Assembly (NCBI RefSeq): GCF_030552475.1
Contig: NZ_JAUPED010000001.1
Location: 372,001 to 436,000, forward strand
Origin: Mariniflexile sp. AS56
GTDB taxonomy: Bacteria; Bacteroidota; Bacteroidia; Flavobacteriales; Flavobacteriaceae
DNA length: 64,000 bases
Direction: 5' to 3'
Below are positions 1-9,435 of this stretch, piece after piece (positions within the stretch are counted from its first letter, which is position 1; each line of letters opens with the position of its first letter). Position numbers and translations under genes: made by a program. The notes under the pieces were generated by a model. The model was not told the DNA's origin, did not search any database, and worked only from the letters and a program-made list of their open reading frames with translations.

Positions 1-951
1 TACACCGTTTTCGACAATCTATACACCTCTATATTTTTCGGGTTGATCTGGGGACTTCTTATTTTTAATTTAGACCGCTATATTGTTTCAACCATAAAAA
101 AAACAGGACATGTTGTCGCTGAAATTATACAAGCCTCTCCCAGAATTATACTAGCAGTTATTATTGCCATCGTTATATCTAAACCATTAGAACTTAAAAT
201 TTTTGAAAAAGAAATTAACCAGGTATTATTAGAACAGAAAAACGAACTCACCCTTGCTAATAAAAATCAGATTGCAGAACAATTCAATCCAAATATTGAG
301 AACTTAAATAAAGACATCACCTCTTTACAACAACAAATTGCTACTAAAGAAGCAGAAGTTAACGCACTTTACGATACATATATTGCCGAAGCAGAAGGAA
401 CTGCTGGCACGAAATTATTAGGCAAAGGTCCTGTTTACACAGAGAAACGCGACAAACACGATGCTTTACTACTAGAATTGCAGCAGCTTAAAGAGGCAAA
501 CAACTCGAAAATTACAGCGATAGAATTGCAAATACAAACGCTAGAAAACGATTATAAAACACAGGTTACAAGTACACAACCTATTATTAATAATTTTGAT
601 GGCTTAATGGCACGTGTGAACGCTTTAAACAAATTACCTTGGTTGCCATCATTCTTTATTTTCTTACTGTTTTTAGCTATTGAAACCTCACCTATTTTCG
701 CAAAACTATTATCACCAAAAGGTGCTTATGATTATAAGTTAGAAGACGAAGAAACCGCCTTAAAAACGAATGTATCGCAAAACAAACACCAAAGGGAAGC
801 CATGTTAAAAACAGATTTCGCCCTTAACGATCGTATTTATAAAGATTTAGAACAAGAAGACGAACTTTACGCTTACAAGCGAACAAAAGCGAGGGAACTT
901 ATGCAGCTTCAGGCAGATGCCTTTTATAAACAACAAAAAAATATTTTATAG
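1..951 (+). CDS. DUF4407 membrane protein, 5' end outside window
   Basis: The frame is open from base 1 and stops at 951, so the true start lies upstream; the in-frame TTG at 43 is not a credible start because matching hydrophobic sequence precedes it. The visible 316 residues show a membrane segment ending in LIFNLDRY, a second one (IILAVIIAIVISKPLEL), a long charged coiled-coil region of about 120 residues, then a third hydrophobic stretch (FFIFLLFLAIETSPIF) and a charged tail. This order is typical of DUF4407, a family of integral membrane proteins of unknown function. It is followed after 1 bp by a convergent STAS gene. Confidence 0.8.
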   Translation, partial: YTVFDNLYTSIFFGLIWGLLIFNLDRYIVSTIKKTGHVVAEIIQASPRIILAVIIAIVISKPLELKIFEKEINQVLLEQKNELTLANKNQIAEQFNPNIENLNKDITSLQQQIATKEAEVNALYDTYIAEAEGTAGTKLLGKGPVYTEKRDKHDALLLELQQLKEANNSKITAIELQIQTLENDYKTQVTSTQPIINNFDGLMARVNALNKLPWLPSFFIFLLFLAIETSPIFAKLLSPKGAYDYKLEDEETALKTNVSQNKHQREAMLKTDFALNDRIYKDLEQEDELYAYKRTKARELMQLQADAFYKQQKNIL

Positions 952-952
952 A

Positions 953-1231
953 CTATGCAGCCATTTCAGTTTTGAAATGGTTGTATAAATCTTTACATCC
1001 AAAACCAATAATTGATAAGTTTTTGTTTTGCTCAACAGCCTTTTTATGAAGATCAGATAATGCATTAACACCAAAACGGTCCATGCTTTCAACTTCTTCT
1101 ATACTAATTGTTAGCGACTGTACGCTTTCAAAAATGTTTTTAAATTCAGCATTAAACACCTCTAGATTGCTTTTATTAAGAGTTCCTTTAATTTTAAAAA
1201 AATTGTTGCAGTTTGTAATTTTTAAATCCAT
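953..1231 (-). CDS. STAS-domain protein (anti-sigma factor antagonist type)
   Basis: A 92-residue single-domain protein. The alternating pattern (KIKGTLNKSNLEVFNAEF, then LTISIEEVESMDRFGVNAL) fits the STAS fold, where the residue before the helix (here Ser or Asp in ESMDRFG) is the usual phosphorylation area in SpoIIAA-like antagonists. The canonical D-S-S/T pattern is not clear, so regulation by phosphorylation is uncertain. In Bacteroidetes such short STAS proteins are stand-alone regulators. It starts at an ATG and is convergent with the DUF4407 gene. No partner kinase is visible nearby. Confidence 0.7.
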   Translation of the reverse strand: MDLKITNCNNFFKIKGTLNKSNLEVFNAEFKNIFESVQSLTISIEEVESMDRFGVNALSDLHKKAVEQNKNLSIIGFGCKDLYNHFKTEMAA

Positions 1232-1468
1232 AATAAGTTTTTTTTAATTTAATTAAACAATAAACCTGGGCTATCAATAAGTTAATACTGAAGTAAATAT
1301 AAAGAACTTAAAACCTGGTTTCCGCATTTAATCGACATGTAGATTTTAACTTTCGACAAACAAATCTTACGTGTCAAATTAATCGATGAGTAACACTTTT
1401 TAATACTAAGTTTTCATTATTTTTACCTCCATTTACAATAGCAACGTTTTAAAAAACAACCTTTTATT

Positions 1469-1900
1469 ATGAATAAATTATTCCTGCTTCTTTTTATTTC
1501 GTGTACGCTTAGTGCCTTTTCACAAACCACAGAGGCGGATGATAAGGACGCTATTATGAAGGTTTTAAAAGCACAAAGAATTGCTTGGTCTAAAAACAAT
1601 ATTGAAGAATACATGGAAGGCTACTGGAAAAGTGACTCCCTAAAATTTTATGGTAAAAACGGTATCACTTATGGCTGGGAAAACACGCTAGAACGTTACC
1701 AAACTGCATACCCTACCGAAGACCACACAGGGAAACTAAGTTTTAAAATAAATGATATTTCGAAAATAAGTGATGATGCTTATTTTGTTTTGGGTGAATA
1801 CCATTTAAAACGTGAAGTTGGAAATGCAGATGGTATTTTTATGCTTGTTTTTAAGCGAATTGATGGTGAATGGAAAGTGATAGCCGATACTTCCTGCTAA
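1469..1900 (+). CDS. Secreted SnoaL/DUF4440-like (NTF2 fold) protein
   Basis: The 143-residue product begins with a signal peptide (MNKLFLLLFISCTLSAFSQ) and continues with an NTF2-like cone fold: an N-terminal helix (AIMKVLKAQRIAWSKNNIEEYM), then the GYWKSDSLKFYG strand and a C-terminal FMLVFKRIDGEWKVIAD hairpin characteristic of DUF4440/SnoaL-like proteins. Members are small-molecule binding or unassigned isomerase-like proteins; no catalytic residue can be named here. It is probably periplasmic. It is a single gene followed by a dispersed repeat copy 33 bp downstream. Confidence 0.7.
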   Translation: MNKLFLLLFISCTLSAFSQTTEADDKDAIMKVLKAQRIAWSKNNIEEYMEGYWKSDSLKFYGKNGITYGWENTLERYQTAYPTEDHTGKLSFKINDISKISDDAYFVLGEYHLKREVGNADGIFMLVFKRIDGEWKVIADTSC

Positions 1901-1933
1901 TAAGAACTCCAAACTTGTTTGAACCTCTACAGT

Positions 1934-2093
1934 GCGTTAGGGATTGAAGCGGCATCCTTTTTAAAACATTGGTAAAACAAATTTAAAACAAGAACTGAAC
2001 ATTTACAGACTGCTTCGTCCTGCCTCCTCGTCTTGATGTTTTAAAAAGATATAGCGAAAAGCCCGACCCTTGTGGTAACGCCCAAATATTATA
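1934..2093 (+). repeat. Dispersed inverted-end repeat, copy 1
   Basis: Begins GCGTTAGGGATTGAAGCGGC and carries the conserved right end CCCGACCCTTGTGGTAACGC. The terminal GCGTTA can pair with TAACGC, followed by GGG with CCC. The inner ATCCTTTTT faces AAAAAGAT. The right-end conservation continues through CCCAAAT and TTATAA, reaching the stop codon of the convergent PhnA gene. The middle (about 75 bp) is not shared with the other copies. Same orientation as the copies at 37136, 41009 and 59186. Confidence 0.8.
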
Positions 2094-2667
2094 ACTTCTT
2101 AACGAACTTAGTAATAATTACGACTTGTTGACTATCTACTTTGCCTTCAATGTATTCGGCATTTTCATGGTCTAAACGAATATTCCTAACAGCTGTACCT
2201 TGCTTTGCAACAATGCTAGAGCCTTTTACTTTCAAATCTTTTATTAAAACGACAGAATCTCCTGCTTCTAGAATGACGCCATTAACATCGCGATGAATTA
2301 TTTTACTAGACTCGTCTTCATGCTCGCCTGTTGCTCTTGCTAAAGCCAAAGCCTCATCGTCTAGATACATCATATCTAACAAATCTTTTGGCCAACCTTC
2401 ATTACGCAACCTTTGTAGCATTCTCCAAGCCATAATTTGAACCGCCACAAACTCACTCCACATACTGTCATTCAAACAACGCCAATGGTTTGTGTCCATA
2501 TCTGTAGCTTCTTCGATTTGACTTAAACAATTACCACAAACCAATAAACTATTGTCTACATTCTCGTTTAACGAAGGCGGAAGGGTATATTGTTTTAGTT
2601 CGCTATTTGAAGTGCAAAGTTCGCAGATATTGCTACTTCGCTCTTGTAATGTTTGTAGTACGCTCAT
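2089..2667 (-). CDS. phnA: PhnA/YjdM family zinc-ribbon protein
   Basis: A 192-residue protein with an N-terminal zinc ribbon (Cys15, Cys18, Cys44, Cys47) and a C-terminal PhnA domain marked by HRDVNGVILEAGDSVVLIKD and KQGTAVRNIRL. The middle (residues about 60-120, helical) is the extension seen in the longer Bacteroidetes form. Despite the historical name, the family is not a proven phosphonate hydrolase; its function is unclear, so the name should be taken as a family label only. Single gene; its stop codon sits at the edge of a dispersed repeat. Confidence 0.85.
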   Translation of the reverse strand: MSVLQTLQERSSNICELCTSNSELKQYTLPPSLNENVDNSLLVCGNCLSQIEEATDMDTNHWRCLNDSMWSEFVAVQIMAWRMLQRLRNEGWPKDLLDMMYLDDEALALARATGEHEDESSKIIHRDVNGVILEAGDSVVLIKDLKVKGSSIVAKQGTAVRNIRLDHENAEYIEGKVDSQQVVIITKFVKKL

Positions 2668-2739
2668 GATTTGTTATTTAACCCTGCAATAATACGCTTA
2701 AATAAAAGCTTCCACAAGGTGTGGCACTTATTATAAAGT

Positions 2740-2770
2740 AAAAAAGGCACCCGAAGGCACCTTTTTTTTT
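2740..2770 (-). terminator. Rho-independent terminator
   Basis: AAAAAAGG pairs with CCTTTTTT around an inner CC/GG stem and a CGAA loop; read leftward it follows the stop of the gene at 2785-3612 and ends in a T run. Confidence 0.8.
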
Positions 2771-2784
2771 CATATTGAATGTAA

Positions 2785-3612
2785 TCATTTTGATAGTTCG
2801 GCAATCAATTTATACACCGCATCTCCATGAACGCCTGTAAAATATTTATCATATTTTTTACCTCGTGCTTTTCTAGCTGCTTCATCTGGCCATGCTTTTT
2901 TACTTAGCTCTTCAAAACTATCAAACATTTTATCCATATCGGCTAGCGACTCTAAGAAAATAGCCTCTACAATTTCGGTTCCGTCATTACCCCAAGCATG
3001 TCTGTTTGGGTAGTAACCTTTAATTATCGGATTTGTTTTTATTAATTTATCGAAACTTTCAGTCCATAAAGCTTTAAGTTCATTATTATCCCCATCTTCT
3101 GGATAGGCTAAATGGGTGGTACGTATGTAAAGAATCAAGTCTTTCGTATTTCCTTCTGGAATAGCTTTCGCTGTAGGTAAGGTTGAATATATTTCATCGG
3201 CATGCTCATGTGAATAATAAGAAGCTAACTTTTTTAAAAACGCTTTTCTGGCAGTTTCGTCTGGCCATGCTGCTTTTTCTAACTCTGCATCCTTAGCCGA
3301 TGCTTTTTCAATATCACCCCATGTACGGAAGGCCCTTACGGAAAGTAATTCGGTATTATCGGGCGTCATTTGATGGACATACACAGAAGACGACATAATA
3401 TATTCGTTCTTTCTTGTAACCTTCTCTAAATACTCCTTTTCACCGGCTTTCCAGGTTGCCATGTCAAAATCTTCCATATCCATATTCCAATGTAAAGTTG
3501 TGCGAACAACGTACTCTGGACGATTGGATGCTTCTTGAGCAAAACTAGGTGTGCTGATACATAGCAACACTACTATTGCCATGGTTCTAAGAAATTGGTT
3601 GGTTGTTTTCAT
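2785..3612 (-). CDS. Secreted protein with internal duplication, function unknown
   Basis: The 275-residue product has a signal peptide ending SFAQ (about residue 26). The rest is two copies of one domain: repeat A (about residues 34-144) and repeat B (about 158-273). Both open with an RTT strand (VVRTTLHW, LYIRTTHL) and carry a near-identical helix start (AWPDETARKAFLKK versus AWPDEAARKARGKK). The composition suggests paired alpha/beta ferredoxin-like (dimeric barrel, NIPSNAP/EthD-like) domains, but that is inference. Monocistronic, with its own terminator. I do not recognise a named family. Confidence 0.65.
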   Translation of the reverse strand: MKTTNQFLRTMAIVVLLCISTPSFAQEASNRPEYVVRTTLHWNMDMEDFDMATWKAGEKEYLEKVTRKNEYIMSSSVYVHQMTPDNTELLSVRAFRTWGDIEKASAKDAELEKAAWPDETARKAFLKKLASYYSHEHADEIYSTLPTAKAIPEGNTKDLILYIRTTHLAYPEDGDNNELKALWTESFDKLIKTNPIIKGYYPNRHAWGNDGTEIVEAIFLESLADMDKMFDSFEELSKKAWPDEAARKARGKKYDKYFTGVHGDAVYKLIAELSK

Positions 3613-3773
3613 AATCTGTTAAAAAATTAAAGTTAATATGATTAGTTAATTAAAAACTACTTTAAGATTTTAGGGCGTACTAGATTATGCGACTAATTTA
3701 TTCTGGGAGCGAATACATGAATTAGCTAAATATACAAAAAAAACATTGAATTACAACAACTTATAAAAAACAT

Positions 3774-4136
3774 TCACAGTAAAGTATCTCTCAATTTCTT
3801 AGGCATTCCCTTCACTACCATGTTGTATGAGTGGTCTATAAGCTCGAATAAAAACTGTGGAGGCAAGCTGCCATCTTGCAGTGAAACGGTGTTCCAGTGC
3901 TTTTTACTCATGTGATAACCTGGTTGGATATTACTGTATGCTGCACGGAGTTCTTCGGCGTAATCTGGATCACATTTTAGATTAATCGCCTTATTACCAG
4001 ATTCCCATCTTTTCAAACCTACTAAGGCAAACATTTTACCTAAAACTTTAAAAACCAGCGTATCTTCATCAAAAGGAAAATCTTCGGTAACGCCTTTCTT
4101 TTTTAAACAATAGTCGTGAAATTGCTCTATGTTCAT
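3774..4136 (-). CDS. MmcQ/YjbR family DNA-binding-like protein
   Basis: A 120-residue protein with the typical start MNIEQFHDYCLKKKG, the FPFDEDTLVFKVLGKMFAL strand pair and the MSKKHWNTVSL turn of the MmcQ/YjbR (CyaY-like) family. These small proteins have a double-wing fold and are annotated as DNA-binding by similarity, with no defined target. It is the last gene of the leftward run ruvC-hemW-cyclase-yjbR, 10 bp after the cyclase gene. Confidence 0.85.
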   Translation of the reverse strand: MNIEQFHDYCLKKKGVTEDFPFDEDTLVFKVLGKMFALVGLKRWESGNKAINLKCDPDYAEELRAAYSNIQPGYHMSKKHWNTVSLQDGSLPPQFLFELIDHSYNMVVKGMPKKLRDTLL

Positions 4137-4146
4137 TTTTAAAATA

Positions 4147-4893
4147 TTACATTACTTTATACAAAATGGGTTTACTGGGTGTTGCATCATTCTCGAACGG
4201 CGCTATTTGAAGGTTTAAAAAATAAACACCATCCTTCACTTTATTTGGCACATAAATAAGTTCGGTAATCGTAGCATCTAAACGCAATTCGCCTTGCGTA
4301 TTCCAAAATGCGTTATGAGCTAGTAATTTACCTTCATCTTTCTCCTTATCTACACTTGGTAAATCAATTAACACATGCTTTACACCTTTTTCTTTTAAAT
4401 AAATGGCAGCGACTTCCTGCAGGTATGTTGGGTTCGTGTTCGAGTATTGCCTTGATTTTTTATCTTTTGTATTAGGAAGCGTTCTAATTACCACCGCATC
4501 GCGCTTTTTATTACCCAATGCAGTTTGAAGTTGCTTTTTAGAAATTACAAAATCGCCGTCCATCACCTCGGGAGCGACCGTTATAACTTCTGCCAAGAAA
4601 AAAAACTGCTTTAAATTTTTATTTACAGAATGACATTCTTTGGTAATATGGCCCACACATTCCGTATGCGTACCGTGGGCATGCGGATTGAAATTGATGG
4701 TATTGAAGTTAACCGAAGCGCCTTCTTGAACACTGCCAACCCAATCGCCATCTATAACAGGATCGATTTTAGGTGCATCCAAATACCAAGCATTCACATT
4801 ACTTTTTGAGGCCTTTAAAGGGATTGAAATATCTAAAGGTTTTGATAAATCTATTTGATGTTTTTTTGAATTGTATTGAATTGTTGCTATCAT
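4147..4893 (-). CDS. Cyclase family protein (kynurenine-formamidase-like metal hydrolase)
   Basis: Contains the cyclase-family metal-binding motif HAHGTHTECVGH (about residues 70-81) and downstream VLIDLPSVD and HNAFW segments, so a metal-dependent amide or lactone hydrolase of the KynB/cyclase fold is likely; the substrate cannot be read from sequence. I place the start at the ATG at 4893 (248 residues). A TTG six codons upstream would overlap the end of hemW. No tryptophan-degradation gene is nearby, so kynurenine is not supported as substrate. Confidence 0.8.
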   Translation of the reverse strand: MIATIQYNSKKHQIDLSKPLDISIPLKASKSNVNAWYLDAPKIDPVIDGDWVGSVQEGASVNFNTINFNPHAHGTHTECVGHITKECHSVNKNLKQFFFLAEVITVAPEVMDGDFVISKKQLQTALGNKKRDAVVIRTLPNTKDKKSRQYSNTNPTYLQEVAAIYLKEKGVKHVLIDLPSVDKEKDEGKLLAHNAFWNTQGELRLDATITELIYVPNKVKDGVYFLNLQIAPFENDATPSKPILYKVM

Positions 4894-4907
4894 ATAGCCA
4901 AATATAA

Positions 4908-6053
4908 TCAAATCATAAACAAATCGGAAGCTAAACCATCTGCCAAAAACTTCCCTTTTTTAGTTGTTGTTAAAATGGATTTCTTTGAATCTTCACTTTC
5001 GTTGGAAATGATAAGCAAACCTAAATTGATATGTTTTTCAGATACTTTTAAAAGATGATCGACATATGTTTTACCAAAATCTTGGGCTACTTTTTCTAAG
5101 GAAACACCCCAAACGGTTCGCAAGCCCGTCATTATGTACTCGTTATATTTATCGCTTATTGATAATATTTCGGTCTCTATAGGAAGTTTATTTTCTTCAA
5201 TGGATTTAATGTATTTTGAATTATTTCGCACATTCCAACCCCGTTCATTTCCGTTGAATGAATGTGCCGAAGGACCAATACCCAAATACGGTTTCCCTTG
5301 CCAATAAGCCGAATTATTTTTACTAAAATAATCGGGCTTCCCAAAATTTGACAATTCATAATGAACAAACCCGGAAGCTTCCAGCTTATCTATTAATATA
5401 TGAAACTGTTCTTGCGCCAAATCATCATCAACGTTTTTAACCAGTCCTTTTTTAATAAAGGTATCTAAAGCGGTTTTAGGCTCTACAGTTAAGGCATAAC
5501 TCGAAATATGAGGCATATTATAACTTAAAACCGTGTCTATATTTTTTATCCAATTCTCATTGGTTAAACCTGGAATACCGTAAATTAAATCAATTGAAAT
5601 ATTTTTGAAATGCTTCGATGCTTCTTCCAAACAGGTTTTAGCTTCGTTTGCATTATGCGCGCGATTCATGAGTTTTAAATCGGCTTCAAAAAAAGATTGA
5701 ATACCTATGCTTAATCTATTAATAGGGCTTTTTGCCAACTGGATTATCACGCTTTTTGATAAATCGTCCGGATTGGCTTCCAAAGTAATCTCAGGTTGCA
5801 CTACAACTTGGTAGTTTTTATAAACCGTATCAATTAATAATTGCAGCTCATTAACAGATAATAAAGACGGTGTACCACCACCAAAATAAATGGTTTCAAC
5901 AGTTATATTTTTGAATTCATCTTTTCGTAATTCGATTTCCTTCGCTAGCGCTTGTACCAAATCGCCTTTCTTTTTTAACGACGTCGAAAAATGAAAGTCA
6001 CAATAATGACAGGCTTGTTTACAAAACGGTATATGTATATATATTCCAGCCAT
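4908..6053 (-). CDS. hemW: HemW-type radical SAM heme chaperone
   Basis: 381 residues. The N-terminus has the radical SAM cluster motif at Cys11, Cys15 and Cys18 (PFCKQACHYCDF) and the SAM-binding GGGTPS at 58-63. The protein starts directly at the radical SAM domain, without the N-terminal extension of true HemN coproporphyrinogen oxidase, and has the C-terminal HemW-type domain (YIMTGLRTVWGVS). HemW family members bind heme and are thought to deliver it to target proteins. Likely cotranscribed after ruvC (95 bp) and before the cyclase (14 bp). Confidence 0.88.
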   Translation of the reverse strand: MAGIYIHIPFCKQACHYCDFHFSTSLKKKGDLVQALAKEIELRKDEFKNITVETIYFGGGTPSLLSVNELQLLIDTVYKNYQVVVQPEITLEANPDDLSKSVIIQLAKSPINRLSIGIQSFFEADLKLMNRAHNANEAKTCLEEASKHFKNISIDLIYGIPGLTNENWIKNIDTVLSYNMPHISSYALTVEPKTALDTFIKKGLVKNVDDDLAQEQFHILIDKLEASGFVHYELSNFGKPDYFSKNNSAYWQGKPYLGIGPSAHSFNGNERGWNVRNNSKYIKSIEENKLPIETEILSISDKYNEYIMTGLRTVWGVSLEKVAQDFGKTYVDHLLKVSEKHINLGLLIISNESEDSKKSILTTTKKGKFLADGLASDLFMI

Positions 6054-6148
6054 TTAGAAAGCAGTATTTAATTGTGATTTGCAGTTACAAAGAAACTCCA
6101 CCACCATTATTTCAACTTTATAAACTAGTATCTTCATATAAAAATCGA

Positions 6149-6703
6149 CTACTTTTTAACCCTATCTTCATTCTGTTTTACAAATGCACCCCAACCGGAA
6201 TAACTTTTACCAACTTCTACGCGTCCTTCATTATAAAAATGACAAACTGCTGCCGCTAAACCATCGGTGGCATCCAGGTTTTTGGGCAAGGTTTTTAGTC
6301 CCAATAAACTTTGAAGCATTTTAGCAACCTGCTCTTTACTCGCATTTCCATTGCCCGTAATAGCCATTTTTATTTTTTTGGGTGAATACTCTGTTATAGG
6401 CACTCCCCTACTTAAACCCGCAGCCATAGCGACACCTTGCGCACGACCAAGTTTCAACATACTTTGCACGTTTTTCCCGAAAAAGGGAGCTTCAATCGCT
6501 ATTTCGTCGGGGTGATGCGTTTCTATAAGTTCGATAGTTCGTTCAAAAATGAGTTTTAATTTTAAGTAATGGTCGTCGTACTTTTTTAAATCCAGCTCAT
6601 TAAGTTGTAAAAAAGACATGGTTTTACCCACCACTTTAATAAGTCCGAAACCCATAATCGTTGTACCAGGGTCAATACCTAAAATAATTCTTTCTTTACT
6701 CAT
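6149..6703 (-). CDS. ruvC: Crossover junction endodeoxyribonuclease RuvC
   Basis: 184 residues, the usual RuvC size. Catalytic acidic residues are visible: Asp11 in GIDPGTT, Glu71 in [11 protein letters not shown], and the C-terminal pair in [13 protein letters not shown]. RuvC resolves Holliday junctions with RuvAB in the nucleus-free cytoplasm during recombination repair. ruvA and ruvB are not in the window, which is normal for Flavobacteriaceae. First gene of a leftward run; divergent from the membrane gene at 6760 with only 56 bp between starts. Confidence 0.93.
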   Translation of the reverse strand: MSKERIILGIDPGTTIMGFGLIKVVGKTMSFLQLNELDLKKYDDHYLKLKLIFERTIELIETHHPDEIAIEAPFFGKNVQSMLKLGRAQGVAMAAGLSRGVPITEYSPKKIKMAITGNGNASKEQVAKMLQSLLGLKTLPKNLDATDGLAAAVCHFYNEGRVEVGKSYSGWGAFVKQNEDRVKK

Positions 6704-6759
6704 TAATACATTCTATTTGATTTGGTACGGGAATATTGGTTTAATTTGTAGATGAGTTT

Positions 6760-7728
6760 ATGATTTATACCCTACCATACAAAACTAAACAATTCTTTTT
6801 TGTACTTATTAAAATAAGCATTGTTGTTGCTGCTTTTTATTTTATATACCGAAAGCTCGCTTATAACAGTTCGTTAGAATTTTCAAACTTTATTGACATT
6901 TTAAATGAACACGATGTTTTTTCAGCTAAAACCATACTAATTTTAATCATTCTAACTGGTTTTAACTGGTTTTTTGAAATATTGAAATGGCAGAAACTAG
7001 TATCACCAATCAATAAAATAACATTTCAAAAAGCATCTCAACAAAGTTTAGGAGCCTTAACTGCATCTTTATTTACGCCTAACAGAATTGGGGACTATGG
7101 CGCTAAAGCTATTTATTACACTAAAAATTTAAGAAAACGCATTTTGCTAACAAACTTACTTAGCAACATTTTACAAATGGGAGTTACCTGTATTTTAGGA
7201 TGCATTGGACTTTATTTTTTTATATCGAAATACGCTATTTCATTAAATTATAATAAACTTTTGCTACGCACTCTATTTACACTTGCTTGTATTGGCTTCG
7301 TGTTTTTTGTTATTCAAAAATCCAGATTCAGCATCAAAGGGTTTTCTTTTGAAAAAATGAAAGTATTCCTTTTAAACTACCCCAAGAAACTCCTTATCTA
7401 TGGGTTTTGTTTATCGTTGCTACGCTATCTTATTTTTTCATTTCAATTTTATTATTTGCTTACTATATTCGGAGTCAACAACTCGTATTTAGAAAGTATG
7501 ACGCTCATTACTTCTATGTATTTATTAGCCTCCATTATACCATCTATTTTTATTTTTGATGTACTAATAAAAGGCAGTGTTGCCGTATATTTATTTAGTT
7601 TTATCGGTATAAACGCGATTTCCATTTTATGTATTGTAACCCTTATGTGGGTTTTAAACTTTGTGTTTCCAAGTATTTTAGGAAGCTATTTTGTATTGAA
7701 TTTTAATTTCCCTAAGAACGACTTATGA
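6760..7728 (+). CDS. Flippase-like / lysylphosphatidylglycerol synthase TM-domain protein
   Basis: A 322-residue protein with about eight hydrophobic segments and the family pattern GALTASLFTPNRIGDYGAKAIYY (position about 108-130), typical of the LPG_synthase_TM (UPF0104) family of integral membrane proteins. The soluble aminoacyl-transferase part of MprF is absent, so this is the stand-alone membrane form, often linked to glycolipid or polysaccharide handling. It overlaps the following glycosyltransferase gene by 4 bp (ATGA), indicating translational coupling and a joint role in envelope glycan or lipid synthesis (inference). Confidence 0.8.
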   Translation: MIYTLPYKTKQFFFVLIKISIVVAAFYFIYRKLAYNSSLEFSNFIDILNEHDVFSAKTILILIILTGFNWFFEILKWQKLVSPINKITFQKASQQSLGALTASLFTPNRIGDYGAKAIYYTKNLRKRILLTNLLSNILQMGVTCILGCIGLYFFISKYAISLNYNKLLLRTLFTLACIGFVFFVIQKSRFSIKGFSFEKMKVFLLNYPKKLLIYGFCLSLLRYLIFSFQFYYLLTIFGVNNSYLESMTLITSMYLLASIIPSIFIFDVLIKGSVAVYLFSFIGINAISILCIVTLMWVLNFVFPSILGSYFVLNFNFPKNDL

Positions 7729-8858
7729 CACTAATTAGCTTCATTATCACCATTTTGTATCTACTATTAATTGGAAGCTTCGCCATTGGTTTTGATAAGG
7801 TTAAAACATTTAAATTAGCCGATTTACCATCTAAAACCACATTTTCGATAGTCATTCCTTTTCGGAATGAAGCTGAACATTTACCAGCTTTATTAAAATC
7901 GATTAACGCACTAAATTACCCAAAGGTATTATTTGAAATCATTTTTATTGATGATGATTCTGATGATGATTCCGTTGAGATTATAAAGCGTGCAGTAAAA
8001 AATTTCGATTCTGAGCTAACTAATATTTCAATTATAAAAAACGAAAGAGCGACGAATTCACCAAAAAAAGATGCCATTTCAACGGCCATTAAACAAGCTA
8101 AAAACGAGTGGATTGTTACCACCGATGCCGATTGCCGATTGCCTAAATATTGGCTAAATAGTTTTGATGAATACATTCAAAAAAATACCGTTAATTGTAT
8201 TGCAGCACCCGTAACCTACCTAGAACAAGGCAACTTTTTAAATAGGTTCCAGGTACTCGACTTATTAAGTTTACAAGGCGCTACTATGGGTGGTTTCGGC
8301 ATAAATAAACCCTTCTTATGCAATGGAGCTAACTTTGCTTATAAAAAAAGCTTGTTCACAGAATTGAATGGTTTCGCCGGTAACACCAACACGGCAAGTG
8401 GTGACGATATTTTTCTACTTGAAAAGGCAATTAAAAAACACCCTGAACAAGTACATTATTTAAAATGCGATTACGCGATTGTAAAAACACAAGCGCAACC
8501 CACTTGGAAGACCTTACTAGCGCAACGCATGCGTTGGGCTGCGAAAACCAGCTCGTATAACAATTGGTTCGGAAAGTTTACCGGACTTATCGTGTTACTA
8601 AACAATGCGCTTATTATAGCTTTATTAGCCCTTTTAGTAGCTGGTGTTTTTAATTTGAAAGTCTTTCTATATATCACCATTATAAAGTTCAATATCGACT
8701 TCTTTTTAATCTACAAATCGGCCCTGTTTTTTAATCAAAAAGGGATTTTAAGAAGTTTTATTGTTGGGTTTTTGGTGTATCCGTTTTTCAGTGTATATGT
8801 TGCCTTTGCTTCCATATTTTCTAGTTACAAATGGAAAGGGCGTACTTTTAATAAGTAA
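7725..8858 (+). CDS. Membrane-bound GT2 family glycosyltransferase
   Basis: 377 residues: one N-terminal membrane segment, a GT-A domain with FSIVIPFRNEAEHLP, the nucleotide-site acidic cluster IDDDSDDDS, the DxD-like TDADCRLP, and the QRMRW (QxxRW) acceptor-site motif, followed by about three C-terminal membrane segments. QxxRW points to a processive-type or lipid-linked GT2 enzyme. Substrates are unknown. Start overlaps the end of the upstream membrane protein by 4 bp, so the two are coupled. Confidence 0.85.
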   Translation: MTLISFIITILYLLLIGSFAIGFDKVKTFKLADLPSKTTFSIVIPFRNEAEHLPALLKSINALNYPKVLFEIIFIDDDSDDDSVEIIKRAVKNFDSELTNISIIKNERATNSPKKDAISTAIKQAKNEWIVTTDADCRLPKYWLNSFDEYIQKNTVNCIAAPVTYLEQGNFLNRFQVLDLLSLQGATMGGFGINKPFLCNGANFAYKKSLFTELNGFAGNTNTASGDDIFLLEKAIKKHPEQVHYLKCDYAIVKTQAQPTWKTLLAQRMRWAAKTSSYNNWFGKFTGLIVLLNNALIIALLALLVAGVFNLKVFLYITIIKFNIDFFLIYKSALFFNQKGILRSFIVGFLVYPFFSVYVAFASIFSSYKWKGRTFNK

Positions 8859-8860
8859 TC

Positions 8861-9337
8861 TTAATTAGCGTGGATAATTATGGGCAATTGAAACTCGGTT
8901 TTAACTTGCTGCCCGCGTTTTATGGCTGGAAACACTTTAGGTAATGAATCTAAACTAGAATAAATTAAATTTTTAATATTTGGTATTTCTTGCACTATCA
9001 AACTATCTGCTTCTATATTTATAAGCGACAGCGTACCTGTTTCAGATACTTGAAATTTTAAATGGATGGTATCAGTCACATCATGTGTAACCACAATGGG
9101 TTTACTTTGAAGATATTCTAAAATATGACTCGTTAAAACTTCTGTAAAACAAGCGGTTTTCTCGTTCTTAATTTCCAAAGAATCACAAACAGAAAAAGTG
9201 GGATACACATCAACATCGTTCCAATTAAACGTTTGCAACTCCTCCTTTAAAATAGCTTCTGAAGATGTTTTTTTCGCATTAAAATACTCGCAAGACGTAA
9301 GCGTTAAAACGAATACAAAAACATAAATTTGTTTCAT
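8861..9337 (-). CDS. Lipoprotein, function unknown
   Basis: 158 residues with a short lipoprotein signal peptide (FVLTLTSC, Cys16). The mature part has a region (LKFQVSETGTLSLINIEADS, IPNIKNLIYSSLDSLPKVFPA, GQQVKTEFQLPIII) that resembles the C-terminal TonB-like energy-transducing fold: a two-strand pattern followed by a helix with a Pro and a final hydrophobic strand. That resemblance is suggestive only. Convergent with the GT2 gene (2 bp apart). Confidence 0.55.
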   Translation of the reverse strand: MKQIYVFVFVLTLTSCEYFNAKKTSSEAILKEELQTFNWNDVDVYPTFSVCDSLEIKNEKTACFTEVLTSHILEYLQSKPIVVTHDVTDTIHLKFQVSETGTLSLINIEADSLIVQEIPNIKNLIYSSLDSLPKVFPAIKRGQQVKTEFQLPIIIHAN

Positions 9338-9435
9338 AGGTTAAAACTAAAGGTGAAAAGTACGATTTTTTTGGTTTTTAAATTAAACAAAGTCACATTT
9401 TGTACCGCTTTGCTTAAGAAAAACAGCTTATAAAA

